Shown here piece by piece: positions 7,939 through 13,964 of a stretch of 38,238 nt of DNA (the first letter of the stretch is position 1; the number at the start of each line of letters is the position of its first letter). This DNA is from an uncultured Lachnospiraceae bacterium (GTDB lineage Bacteria > Bacillota > Clostridia > Lachnospirales > Lachnospiraceae): positions 1 through 38,238 of the forward strand of contig CAJUBR010000021.1 of assembly GCA_910584695.1 (NCBI GenBank), given 5' to 3'. Under the pieces are notes generated by a model. The model was not told the origin of the DNA. It ran no database searches and worked only from the letters and a program-made list of their open reading frames with translations. Both the position numbers and the translations under genes were made by a program.

Positions 7939-8289
7939 CTATCCTTTGTATTCCATCCAATTTGTTGACTGCGGAAGTATTCTGTTGCTGATTACTTCCG
8001 TTCCATTGCTTTCTACTGTTCCCTGTCTTTTAATAATCTTATCTGACTTCTGTCTGTTACATGTCCAGTGGGCTAACTGCAGATTATCTATGTCGCTCGG
8101 ATGCCCGCCCTTTGCAATTGGAATAATGTGGTCAATACATGGTGATAAAGGATTAGGATACTTTAACGAAAAATCTACAGGTCTTCCACATATTCCACAG
8201 ACTGTGTGCGTTGCGTAAATTCTTTTCTTATTTTTTTCAAATGCACTACGATGTGTTCCGTTCTGGTCCGGTCTTGTTTTTCCAGCCAT
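7939..8289 (-). CDS. Phage HNH endonuclease
   Basis: A 116-residue HNH nuclease. The zinc ribbon is CGIC near residues 32 to 35 with a later HWTCNRQK. The catalytic beta-beta-alpha motif is IDHIIPIAKGGHPSDIDNLQLAHWTCNRQKSDK, giving H (DHI), N (DNLQL) and H/N in the helix. Phage HNH proteins of this size sit beside terminase genes and stimulate cos cleavage by terminase. AAGGAGAG precedes the ATG. It is the first gene after the probable late promoter and the regulator gene, so it heads the morphogenesis module. Confidence 0.92.
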   Translation of the reverse strand: MAGKTRPDQNGTHRSAFEKNKKRIYATHTVCGICGRPVDFSLKYPNPLSPCIDHIIPIAKGGHPSDIDNLQLAHWTCNRQKSDKIIKRQGTVESNGTEVISNRILPQSTNWMEYKG

Positions 8290-8397
8290 TTACATTTCTC
8301 TCCTTCAATTAGGGAAAACGGGAATCGTATCAATTCCCCAAATACAAAAGGGCAACAAAAAAGTGCAGTTATCTCTAACCACACTCTTTCTAGTCTA

Positions 8398-8432
8398 ACT
8401 ATAACATATTTGGGACGGACAAATCGGACAAA
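8398..8432 (-). promoter_or_regulatory. Probable activator-dependent late promoter
   Basis: On the minus strand two copies of TTGTCCG stand in tandem (8413 to 8432), followed after nine bases by TATAGT (8398 to 8403) as a -10. The TTGTCC elements are not at the normal -35 distance, which suggests activator binding sites. The site lies just downstream of the RinA/ArpU-like gene and upstream of HNH and the morphogenesis genes, where such regulators act. Confidence 0.5.
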
Positions 8433-8435
8433 CTT

Positions 8436-8867
8436 TTATAATTTTTCTAAGAAACGTTTCATCTGCTTCCTGCAAGATTCTTCTGTATATTGTTTTCCCA
8501 TTTCATCCGCCACTCGATACCATTGTTTGCCTTCAATATATCTCTTCGTTATCATTCGCCGCATTCGACTGTCATCTAATGTATTCAGAAATTCTTCTAC
8601 TTCTACAACCTTTTCCATTAAATCATGTTCCCGCTGCCTTAGAAGTCGTATATTCTTATTCAACAAGTATTTTGTTTCATCCTCTTCCGCAACAGGAAAT
8701 CCCTCAATATGAAATGTTTGGTATCCACCAGATCCACCTTTTACAGCATCCTTTACATTTCCTTCCTTGTTGATTCTTTCCAGCTTTCTATTCAAGTTGG
8801 TAATGCGTTTTTGTATTTCCCCTCTTTCTTGTGCCAAATCTATATACTGCAATAATATATGTTTCAT
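8436..8867 (-). CDS. RinA/ArpU-like late transcription regulator
   Basis: A 143-residue protein. Residues 1 to 35 are a charged helix (LAQERGEIQKRITNLNRKLERINKEG). A linker with GGSGGYQTFHIEGFP follows, then a second helix (KNIRLLRQREHDLMEKVVEVEEFLNTL). The C-terminal part, DDSRMRRMITKRYIEGKQWYRVADEMGKQYTEESCRKQMKRFLEK, is a sigma-70 region 4-like helix-turn-helix as found in RinA, ArpU and DUF1492 phage regulators. These proteins switch on packaging and structural operons. Position at the end of the early genes and directly before the HNH/portal module fits. A palindrome (8899 to 8914) lies 32 bases upstream of its start. Confidence 0.8.
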   Translation of the reverse strand: MKHILLQYIDLAQERGEIQKRITNLNRKLERINKEGNVKDAVKGGSGGYQTFHIEGFPVAEEDETKYLLNKNIRLLRQREHDLMEKVVEVEEFLNTLDDSRMRRMITKRYIEGKQWYRVADEMGKQYTEESCRKQMKRFLEKL

Positions 8868-8898
8868 ATTTATCCTCCTTGTTCCACTGCCTGTTTAT

Positions 8899-8914
8899 TG
8901 TGCGATATCGCACA
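8899..8914. repeat. 16-bp palindrome, copy 1
   Basis: Perfect palindrome TGTGCGATATCGCACA in the leader of the late regulator gene. Identical to the copy at 9253 and one base different from the copy at 14630. Confidence 0.85.
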
Positions 8915-8941
8915 GCCTTATTAGAGCTCGGTCTTAATATA

Positions 8942-9286
8942 CTAAACCGCTCTTTTTTTCTCCGTATCCTCAATGCTATCCTTTATATCATCCATCAAAT
9001 AACTTTCTAAAAATGCATAAATACGATTTAACTGCACTGGATTAGCTTTATATAACATTTTAATAATTGTTTCTGTTAAATCATATGTAACTGTTACCTG
9101 TGGTCTATCTTTTTTCATCTCATCAAACGTCTTCATAACACTAAAAACCTTTTCTAATGTGGAAAAATCATTTGTGTAATCTACCCACATTTTCATCCAC
9201 TTTTTTAATCCACATACTCTATTTTTTTGCTTTTCTTTCTGTTGTTCATGTTTGTGCGATATCGCACATGCTTTTCTATTCATCAT
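8942..9286 (-). CDS. Hypothetical phage protein
   Basis: A 114-residue protein I do not recognise. The first 30 residues are strongly basic (RKACAISHKHEQQKEKQKNRVCGLKKWMK). The middle and end are helical (FSTLEKVFSVMKTFDEM, TETIIKMLYKANPVQLNRIYAFLESYL) and the tail is acidic then basic. No transmembrane segment or metal motif is seen. Start ATG-ATG with AAGGGG upstream. The perfect 16-bp palindrome at 9253 to 9268 lies within codons 7 to 12, so the same bases must serve coding and, presumably, binding. It sits between rep and the late regulator, which suggests a replication or regulatory accessory role. Confidence 0.65.
   Translation of the reverse strand: MMNRKACAISHKHEQQKEKQKNRVCGLKKWMKMWVDYTNDFSTLEKVFSVMKTFDEMKKDRPQVTVTYDLTETIIKMLYKANPVQLNRIYAFLESYLMDDIKDSIEDTEKKRAV
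9253..9268. repeat. 16-bp palindrome, copy 2
   Basis: Perfect palindrome TGTGCGATATCGCACA just inside the 5' end of the 114-residue gene, about 18 bases after its start codon. Same sequence as 8899 to 8914. Confidence 0.85.
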
Positions 9287-9363
9287 ATCTTTTTCCCCTT
9301 TTCAATCTTTTTATTGTACGGGTGCAATTTTCCCGCTGTCTAAATTGTCTAATCTCTTCCGAT

Positions 9364-10095
9364 TTATTCCCTTTGCTTTATTTTAACTAATGTATAACCT
9401 ATAAACTGGTAGCCTGTTTCATCACTGATATAATTTCTAATTGAATTCTTGTCTATGTAGTAGCCTTTTTTCTCTTGTGGTTCATCCCTGAATTTATTTC
9501 GTGGAATGATCCGTTTTCTTACTACCGGCTTTTTCAAATTGCGGGAACTATCCCATCTTTTTCCCTGCAATGCATTTTCACTTTTTAATGCTGCAGATGA
9601 ATATTTAATTAGATAGCTTGCTAATTGTGCATACTGTCCGGTATCGTCTAGCGGGTATATATGTACTCTTCCCTTATCCCATGCTTTCCGGATCACTTCG
9701 GCATCCAGACGATTGATTACTAAATGGTGATGCATAGCTCCTTTTTTACCAATCTCCATTACATGAATATATTTCAACACTTTTCCCCGCTTCTTATACT
9801 CTTTTCGCAAATTACGAAGAAACTTTCTTACATTCTCCCGCATCTCTTTTTTATCTGCCGGGCGAAGCTCTTTTTTATAATTCAAATTGATATGATAGTC
9901 ACCCCCTCTGTAATTTGCATTGATTAGCCTTCTTAGTGTTTTCTCTGCCCTACGTTCATTACATTTAAACTGCTGCTCTGTTGTCTTTTTGATCCTCTCC
10001 CCCCTCGGCATCCCTTTAGGTCTGTTATAAAAATTATAATACTTACTAATCTCAATTGTATCTCCGGCTATGCACGTCTCTAAAATATAACCCAT
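9364..10095 (-). CDS. rep: HUH-type rolling-circle replication initiator
   Basis: A 243-residue Rep. Motif 1 is a KYIHVMEIGKKG strand (about 108 to 119), motif 2 is MHHHLVIN with the HUH pair H122/H124, and motif 3 is ASYLIKYSS with Y161 as candidate nicking tyrosine, K164 and Y165. A basic N-terminal region (RIKKTTEQQFKCNERRAEKTLRRLINANYR) precedes the domain. This layout is that of the rolling-circle replication-associated proteins of Firmicute elements and small phages. ATG 10095 has AAAGGG at good spacing; an upstream ATG at 10110 has a poorly spaced AAGGAC. A Rep of this kind in a tailed prophage implies nick-initiated replication; the hairpin region directly upstream is a candidate origin. 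Confidence 0.85.
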   Translation of the reverse strand: MGYILETCIAGDTIEISKYYNFYNRPKGMPRGERIKKTTEQQFKCNERRAEKTLRRLINANYRGGDYHINLNYKKELRPADKKEMRENVRKFLRNLRKEYKKRGKVLKYIHVMEIGKKGAMHHHLVINRLDAEVIRKAWDKGRVHIYPLDDTGQYAQLASYLIKYSSAALKSENALQGKRWDSSRNLKKPVVRKRIIPRNKFRDEPQEKKGYYIDKNSIRNYISDETGYQFIGYTLVKIKQRE

Positions 10096-10140
10096 GTTTT
10101 TCCCTTTCATGTCCTTAAGTTAATACTGTTTAGCAAGTGT

Positions 10141-10242
10141 AAAAGCAAGTCAAAACCCTTTGATTTTTCAACTGTTTTGCTTGCTTTTTTTGACGTACAT
10201 ATGATATAATTATTTTGGTTTTTTAATATTATATGTACGTCA
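10141..10242. other. Twin hairpins upstream of rep, candidate replication origin
   Basis: Two inverted repeats follow one another. The first pairs AAAAGCAAGTCAAAAC (10141 to 10156) with GTTTTGCTTGCTTTT (10174 to 10188), with a single bulge. The second pairs TGACGTACATAT (10191 to 10202) with ATATGTACGTCA (10231 to 10242), 12 perfect base pairs, around an AT-rich loop. Rolling-circle Reps nick at hairpins next to their own gene. The first hairpin, followed by T on the plus strand, could also be a terminator. The nick site is not identified. Confidence 0.5.
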
Positions 10243-10274
10243 TAGGCACCGGTTGTTTTTGACTGGTGCTTATT

Positions 10275-10430
10275 TCATGTTTCCAGTGTTCCGCTTATCT
10301 TTTTTACTTCAAATTCCGATATATGAAATTTCGCTGCAACGTCTGCCGGATGCTCCCCGGCTTTAACTTTTTCCCGGATTTCCTCATAATCGAAATATTC
10401 CAGTTTCCATTTACTTCCTACCTTCCACAT
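10275..10430 (-). CDS. Small HTH-like phage protein
   Basis: A 51-residue frame beginning MWKVGSKWKLEYFDYEEIREK, then VKAGEHPADVAAKFHISEFE and VKKISGTLET. The stretch HPADVAAKFHISEFEVKKISG reads as a helix-turn-helix (AxKFxIS) of the homeodomain-like kind found in small phage regulators. Its ATG overlaps the stop of the upstream XRE gene (TAATG), so the two are translationally coupled. GAGGTG provides the ribosome binding site. It may help regulate rep or bind the origin that follows. The function is inferred only from the HTH-like pattern. Confidence 0.65.
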   Translation of the reverse strand: MWKVGSKWKLEYFDYEEIREKVKAGEHPADVAAKFHISEFEVKKISGTLET

Positions 10431-10666
10431 TACTTTTCACCTCTTTCCTTTTTGTACTGCTCTATTCTGGCGAAATCGATTGTATCTTCGCATTTCAGCC
10501 CTAACACCTTACATATCTTTCCTAATATCTCCATCTTTACCATGTAACCCATCCGGACACGATAAACCGCATTAACGGATACTCCCGCTGCCTCTGCTAT
10601 CTCTTTTGGTGTCATACAAGATTCTGTCATAGCTGCAAGCATTACCTCATACTTTGCACATACCAT
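10430..10666 (-). CDS. XRE-family helix-turn-helix protein
   Basis: A 78-residue protein. TPKEIAEAAGVSVNAVYRVRMGYMVKMEILGKICKVLGLKCEDTID is a complete Cro/CI-type domain: helix 2 (PKEIAEAAG), turn, recognition helix (SVNAVYRVRMG), and the helix 4/5 pair ending in LGLKCEDTID. ATG 10666 is preferred, with AGAGGTG six bases upstream; a GTG at 10675 is inside that ribosome binding site. It lies in the early operon among other small regulators, and overlaps the next gene by a TAATG. Likely a DNA-binding regulator of early phage genes. Confidence 0.8.
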   Translation of the reverse strand: MVCAKYEVMLAAMTESCMTPKEIAEAAGVSVNAVYRVRMGYMVKMEILGKICKVLGLKCEDTIDFARIEQYKKERGEK

Positions 10667-10671
10667 ATGTA

Positions 10672-10902
10672 TCACCTCTTTTCTTCTTTTGATTCATCTG
10701 GCAACAATACAAGCATTGTTGCAATTGCTTCATCCAGTGCCTGCATCAATAAACAGTCATTGCTTAGCTCTACAAGCTCTTCGTTATACTGTTCTTTTCT
10801 TCTGTTCTGCCATTTGTTATATAACTCCCGGTATCTATCCAGCTTTATTTGTACATCTACTGACATATCCATCAGCCCCCTTTCTTTTTTTAATTTTCTC
10901 AT
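10672..10902 (-). CDS. Hypothetical early phage protein
   Basis: A 76-residue protein, mostly helical and strongly charged: MSVDVQIKLDRYRELYNKWQNRRKEQYNEELVELSND, then CLLMQALDEAIATMLVLLPDESKEEKR. No motif is recognised. The long amphipathic helix around residues 17 to 45 could form a coiled coil. Two starts are possible: ATG 10902 with GGAAGGG, and ATG 10872 with AAAGGGGG. It lies between the antirepressor and the XRE gene, with short gaps on both sides, so it belongs to the leftward early operon. Confidence 0.6.
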   Translation of the reverse strand: MRKLKKERGLMDMSVDVQIKLDRYRELYNKWQNRRKEQYNEELVELSNDCLLMQALDEAIATMLVLLPDESKEEKR

Positions 10903-10922
10903 TATGCTATCCCTTCCTTTTA

Positions 10923-11690
10923 CTAAGCATTACCCAGAAACTTGTTTACAAAATAATGCTGTCCTTTGCCAGTAACCTTCGGTGTTTTATTGGTACGAAT
11001 AGAACCATCTGCGTTAATCGATGTAGATTCTTTTATTTCAAACAATCCCTGTTCCATGCTTCTCTGCGTCGGCATATTGTAATCTGTACCTTTCCGGGAT
11101 ATCAGATAACCATTTTCTCGTAACCATGCAAACAATCTATTTTGACCAATATCATATCCATTCTGCTTGATCAGCTTTGCTAATTCACCTACTAATATAG
11201 TAGTATGGCTAGACATGATAGCATCAGCAAATACTTCTTTCGGTTTCATTTGATTAATACATTCCTGCTTTTCCGCAATCACTTTATCACGCTCTGCTAT
11301 CTTATTTTGTGCAACCATTAAAGCCTTTGCTATAAGCTCATCATCTGACAGGGTATCTTGTCCAGCTATGTAACCGCCAGTTTTTCTAATAGATGGTAAA
11401 ACTTCACTCGTTATCCAGTGTTTGAATCTCTTAGCAGCTTCTAATTTACTTCCGATAATAGCTGAATAAAGTCCACTTTCATTGATAAGGAGTGATTTCA
11501 TGTTCATACCATCCAAAATGGATGATTTAGAATCTTCCTCTTCAATCCGCTTCATCATGTTGCTCGTCTGTGCATAACCAAGTTTGTCCGAAATATCCTT
11601 TGCAACAAACCATGGCTCATTATCAATAGTTATTGTTCGTATCCGCCCAAACTCAGCATTTACAAAAAATTGCACTTCATTTTTTCCCAT
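10923..11690 (-). CDS. Phage antirepressor (BRO-N plus KilAC)
   Basis: A 255-residue, two-domain protein. The N-terminal BRO domain has RTITIDNEPWFVAKDISDKLGYAQTSNMMKRI, then LLINESGLYSAIIGSKLEAAKRFKHWITSEVLPSIRKTGGYI, the signature sequence. The C-terminal KilAC domain spans about residues 150 to 255 (VGELAKLIKQNGYDIGQNRLFAWLRENGYLISRKGTDYNMPTQRSMEQGLFEIKES), ending in KVTGKGQHYFVNKFL. A charged linker (AQNKIAERDKVIAEKQECINQM) joins them. Such proteins counteract the prophage repressor. AGGAGG precedes the ATG. It is the second gene of the leftward early operon behind the Cro-like gene. Confidence 0.92.
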   Translation of the reverse strand: MGKNEVQFFVNAEFGRIRTITIDNEPWFVAKDISDKLGYAQTSNMMKRIEEEDSKSSILDGMNMKSLLINESGLYSAIIGSKLEAAKRFKHWITSEVLPSIRKTGGYIAGQDTLSDDELIAKALMVAQNKIAERDKVIAEKQECINQMKPKEVFADAIMSSHTTILVGELAKLIKQNGYDIGQNRLFAWLRENGYLISRKGTDYNMPTQRSMEQGLFEIKESTSINADGSIRTNKTPKVTGKGQHYFVNKFLGNA

Positions 11691-11778
11691 AATTTTAAAT
11701 TCCTCCTTAAATCTTCTTAATAATAGTATGGAATTTTTTTAGGCTTTTGGGATTTCTCAGACAGAAAAAATCTCCATT

Positions 11779-11973
11779 TTACTCATCTGCTAATATATCC
11801 GTTACATCACAACCTAGTATTTTAGCAAGTTTTCCGACTGTTTCCGTTCTTGCCGATTCCGAAATCCTTAACCTATCATAGGTTGATTTTTTCATGCCTC
11901 CTTTTGCGATGTCACTTACTGACATACAAGACCGAGCCATTATTATTTCAATTTTTTTACTACTTATCTTCAA
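11779..11973 (-). CDS. Cro-like HTH regulator
   Basis: Sixty-four residues forming one helix-turn-helix domain: KKIEIIMARSCMSVSDIAKGGMKKSTYDRLRISESARTETVGKLAKILGCDVTDILAD. The last part (LAKILGCDVTDIL) is the standard helix 5 of XRE proteins. First gene transcribed leftward from the divergent promoter region at about 12.0 kb, facing the CI-like gene, so it takes the Cro position of the lytic switch. GGAGGTAAAGG precedes the ATG. It could also act as an excision or early gene regulator. Confidence 0.85.
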   Translation of the reverse strand: MKISSKKIEIIMARSCMSVSDIAKGGMKKSTYDRLRISESARTETVGKLAKILGCDVTDILADE

Positions 11974-11990
11974 ACCCTTTACCTCCTTTC

Positions 11991-12045
11991 AACACACATT
12001 TGCTTGTTTATTAATTATATATCACATACTTTTGTGTGTTGTCAA
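11991..12045 (-). promoter_or_regulatory. Lytic promoter with inverted-repeat operators
   Basis: On the minus strand TTGACA (12040 to 12045) and TATATA (12016 to 12021) are 18 bases apart and drive the Cro-like gene. An inverted repeat AACACACA (11991 to 11998) / TGTGTGTT (12033 to 12040) brackets the -10 and touches the -35, as expected for two operator half-site clusters bound by the CI-like repressor. Confidence 0.65.
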
Positions 12046-12062
12046 TATTTTTTTACAAACTT

Positions 12063-12090
12063 TTGCTTTTCTTTTTAGCACTTGTATGCT
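12063..12090 (+). promoter_or_regulatory. Candidate promoter for the CI-like repressor
   Basis: TTGCTT (12063 to 12068) and TATGCT (12085 to 12090), 16 bases apart, lie 22 bases before the repressor start, which has GAGGTGATTT as ribosome binding site. Weak match to consensus. Confidence 0.4.
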
Positions 12091-12112
12091 ATTCTCTTAT
12101 TGAGGTGATTTA

Positions 12113-12589
12113 ATGAACATAGGCGAACAAATCAGAAAATATAGAAGTATTGCAAACATATCACAAAAAGAATTAGGCAAGCGGTTAGGCATGTCACAAC
12201 AACAAATTGCACAGTATGAAAATGGTAACAGAAAGCCAAAGTTTGAAACATTAAAAAAAATCGGGGATGCTTTAGAAATTGATATATTGCATTTGCTACC
12301 AGAAGGAAGTTATAAAGAACTTCCGCTAAATGATGATGATAAATTTCTAAACGTGAAACATAAGTACTTTACAGAAGTTTACGGTGAAATTATTGAAGAA
12401 AAAACATTTGATGAAATATTGCTTGAATATTGGAATTCTTTTAGCGAAAAAGAACGTGATAGGTATCTTTGCATAGCTCTTTATTTCTCAAAACTTAATA
12501 ATATCGGAACTGAAAAAGCTGTAGAACGCATACAAGAATTATGTGAAATTAAACGATACAGAAAAGACGGCAAATCGCCAACAAATTGA
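12113..12589 (+). CDS. CI-like prophage repressor, XRE family
   Basis: A 158-residue protein. Residues 1 to 65 are a textbook HTH_3 domain: MNIGEQIRKYRSIANISQKELGKRLGMSQQQIAQYENGNRKPKFETLKKIGDALEIDILHLLP. The remainder (EIIEEKTFDEILLEYWNSFSEKERDRYLCIALYFSKLNNIGTEKAVERI) is helical and probably oligomerises. No LexA-like peptidase Ser/Lys motif is visible, so induction is more likely by antirepressor than by RecA-driven self-cleavage, which fits the KilAC antirepressor encoded opposite. First gene of the rightward lysogeny operon. Confidence 0.88.
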   Translation: MNIGEQIRKYRSIANISQKELGKRLGMSQQQIAQYENGNRKPKFETLKKIGDALEIDILHLLPEGSYKELPLNDDDKFLNVKHKYFTEVYGEIIEEKTFDEILLEYWNSFSEKERDRYLCIALYFSKLNNIGTEKAVERIQELCEIKRYRKDGKSPTN

Positions 12590-12673
12590 TAAAATTTCCG
12601 CTGCCTTTGATTCAATATCTATTTTATGCCATGATATGATTAAAAAAATAATAAACTTAAGAGGAGGTATTTT

Positions 12674-13189
12674 ATGACGGGTGTTATTCTTGCGATATTT
12701 TTAGGTTGGGCTGGTGGTTATAGATTTTACAAAAAACAATATGGACTTGGTTTTTTGTATCTGTTCACTGGCGGTTTATGTTGTTTTGGGTGGTTGTTTG
12801 ATATATTTTGTTCATTAAAAGAAGTTTCTTCTAAAAATAACAATCAAAGATTAAATTCTAAAAAAGAATTAAGGTTTTATGATATTGTTGTTCGTGGGGT
12901 AATTTATGAAACAAAAAAGTCAAACCGCTCAAGACAGGATTTGTTATCAAATTTAAAAGATGGAACTCAGGTTTATATTGAGAAATATATTTATTCCGGT
13001 GCTCCTGCGTTATCTGTTAATGAATCGATTACTGGCGAGGATATTGGTGCCTTACCTGCTGAAATCACAGCTGAAATATATGATACTTTTTCTAATCCCA
13101 CATTTATTGTAACAAAGTTTGTAAAATATGGCGGTGAAAATGGTAACAATTATGGGTGCAAGGTAGATTTTATTGTTAAAGAAAGCTAA
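12674..13189 (+). CDS. TM2-like membrane protein with HIRAN-like domain
   Basis: A 171-residue protein. Residues 1 to 48 form two membrane segments with a short polar turn: VILAIFLGWAGGYRFYKKQYGLGFLYLFTGGLCCFGWLFDIF, the TM2 pattern (G..G.hrFY....GLG.lyl.t.G..g.gw..D). A polar linker follows. Residues about 75 to 171 (YDIVVRGVIYETKKSNRSRQDLLSNLKDGTQVYIEKYIYSGAPALSVNESITGEDIGALPAEITAEIYD) resemble the HIRAN fold, known from DNA 3'-end binding in HLTF-type helicases. AGGAGG before the ATG. In a lysogeny operon next to a nuclease, a superinfection or DNA-sensing role is conceivable but is inference. The HIRAN call is moderately sure. Confidence 0.7.
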   Translation: MTGVILAIFLGWAGGYRFYKKQYGLGFLYLFTGGLCCFGWLFDIFCSLKEVSSKNNNQRLNSKKELRFYDIVVRGVIYETKKSNRSRQDLLSNLKDGTQVYIEKYIYSGAPALSVNESITGEDIGALPAEITAEIYDTFSNPTFIVTKFVKYGGENGNNYGCKVDFIVKES

Positions 13190-13238
13190 AGTATTTCGGT
13201 AGCATGTAATAGTACGATATCAAAAAGAAAGGAATCCT

Positions 13239-13598
13239 ATGAAAAAGGTTGGAGAATTTACAGAAAAGATAATAAACCAATTGCAATTAAATATTCCTAC
13301 TGGTACTCCAATCTTGATAGGAGAAAGCAACGAAGAACATATAAAATCAAGACATCCTTATGAGTATGATAAGTATTATGACAGGATCCCAGATATTATT
13401 GCAGAACCAGATTACATCGGAATCAGCCCGAAAGATGGTTCTATACAGTTTGTTAAGGAATTTTGTATCAATTCAGAATATATCCGTATTGCAGTAAAAA
13501 TTACAAAGAATACAAAGTGTTATGTTAAGACACTTCATCTTCTTAGTACCTGTAATGCAGAAAGCTATATTAAAAAAGGAACGCTTAAAAAAGCTTGA
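13239..13598 (+). CDS. PBECR-like (barnase/EndoU/ColicinE5/RelE superfamily) nuclease-like protein
   Basis: A 119-residue protein: GTPILIGESNEEHIKSRHPYEYDKYYDRIPDIIAEPDYIGISPKDGSIQFVKEF, then YIRIAVKITKNTKCYVKTLHLLS. The order HI.SRHP..Y..Y...I.DII..PDYI....K...I...K.F, a strand, then a KTLH strand is the pattern of the phage BECR-fold domains (PBECR family), which are predicted RNases. Conserved candidates are H and R in HIKSRH and the K/T/H of the last strand. AAAGGAAT precedes the ATG. It sits in the lysogeny module directly before an RNA gene whose promoter overlaps its stop. No antitoxin protein is adjacent. Whether it is a free toxin or a superinfection factor is unknown. Confidence 0.7.
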   Translation: MKKVGEFTEKIINQLQLNIPTGTPILIGESNEEHIKSRHPYEYDKYYDRIPDIIAEPDYIGISPKDGSIQFVKEFCINSEYIRIAVKITKNTKCYVKTLHLLSTCNAESYIKKGTLKKA

Positions 13599-13622
13599 CA
13601 ACAATTTATATTTAGGTATAAT
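13595..13622 (+). promoter_or_regulatory. Strong sigma-70-type promoter overlapping the end of the PBECR-like gene
   Basis: TTGACA (13595 to 13600) and TATAAT (13617 to 13622), both perfect, 16 bases apart. No coding frame with a ribosome binding site follows before the terminator at 13764, so the promoter serves a short RNA. Confidence 0.85.
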
Positions 13623-13628
13623 GAAGTT

Positions 13629-13764
13629 ACAGAAAGCGTACACTATATTGAATGGAATCTGAGGACGGAACAGGCGGCCGTCGCCCATTGTTAGGAGATG
13701 TGGATTGTCACCCACCTATTCCATTTGATATTTAAAGGCAGGTAACTTCGGTTATCTGCCTTTT
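13629..13764 (+). ncRNA. Structured small RNA candidate, about 135 nt
   Basis: Bounded by a consensus promoter and a strong terminator. A long-range stem AATGGAAT (13651 to 13658) / ATTCCATT (13718 to 13725) closes a domain with inner stems GACGG/CCGTC (13664 to 13682), or alternatively GGCG/CGCC, and GTGG/CCAC (13700 to 13715). A 27-codon frame from 13652 exists but has no ribosome binding site and a composition unlike a protein. It may be a regulatory RNA, possibly an antitoxin or riboregulator of the neighbouring units. Family unknown. Confidence 0.65.
13734..13764 (+). terminator. Rho-independent terminator of the small RNA
   Basis: A 13-bp stem AAAGGCAGGTAAC / GTTATCTGCCTTT, one G-T pair, with a TTCG tetraloop (13747 to 13750), ending in TTTT. 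Confidence 0.9.
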
Positions 13765-13964
13765 CCATTACAATAACATACTTAATTGTAAGTTATGAAT
13801 GGTTTCGCGAATTTTTTAGCGTTTAAAAAGCTTGTAAATTATGGATGGTGTTAAACTTAAAGAAAGGTACGCAGCATATTAGATAACAATATAATATACT
13901 TAACCCGGCAGCCGAGGGGTATTTGTGCCATTCCGTTCTAGTCTTGGGAAAGGAGTGGTGCCTT

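Noticed and set aside
10190..10210. TTGACG followed by TATAAT upstream of rep as a promoter
   Set aside because: The two boxes are only nine bases apart, which does not fit sigma-70-type spacing; the pairing into a 12-bp inverted repeat explains the sequence better.
10689..11123. Plus-strand 144-residue frame across the early genes
   Set aside because: It lies antisense to two coding genes with good ribosome binding sites and resembles translated reverse complement.
13473..13715. Minus-strand 80-residue frame across the PBECR-like gene end and small RNA
   Set aside because: It lies opposite a convincing gene and promoter, has no ribosome binding site and no recognisable motif.
13652..13735. 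27-codon frame (starting MESEDGTGG) inside the small RNA region
   Set aside because: No ribosome binding site, unusual composition, and the same bases form paired stems; treated as non-coding.
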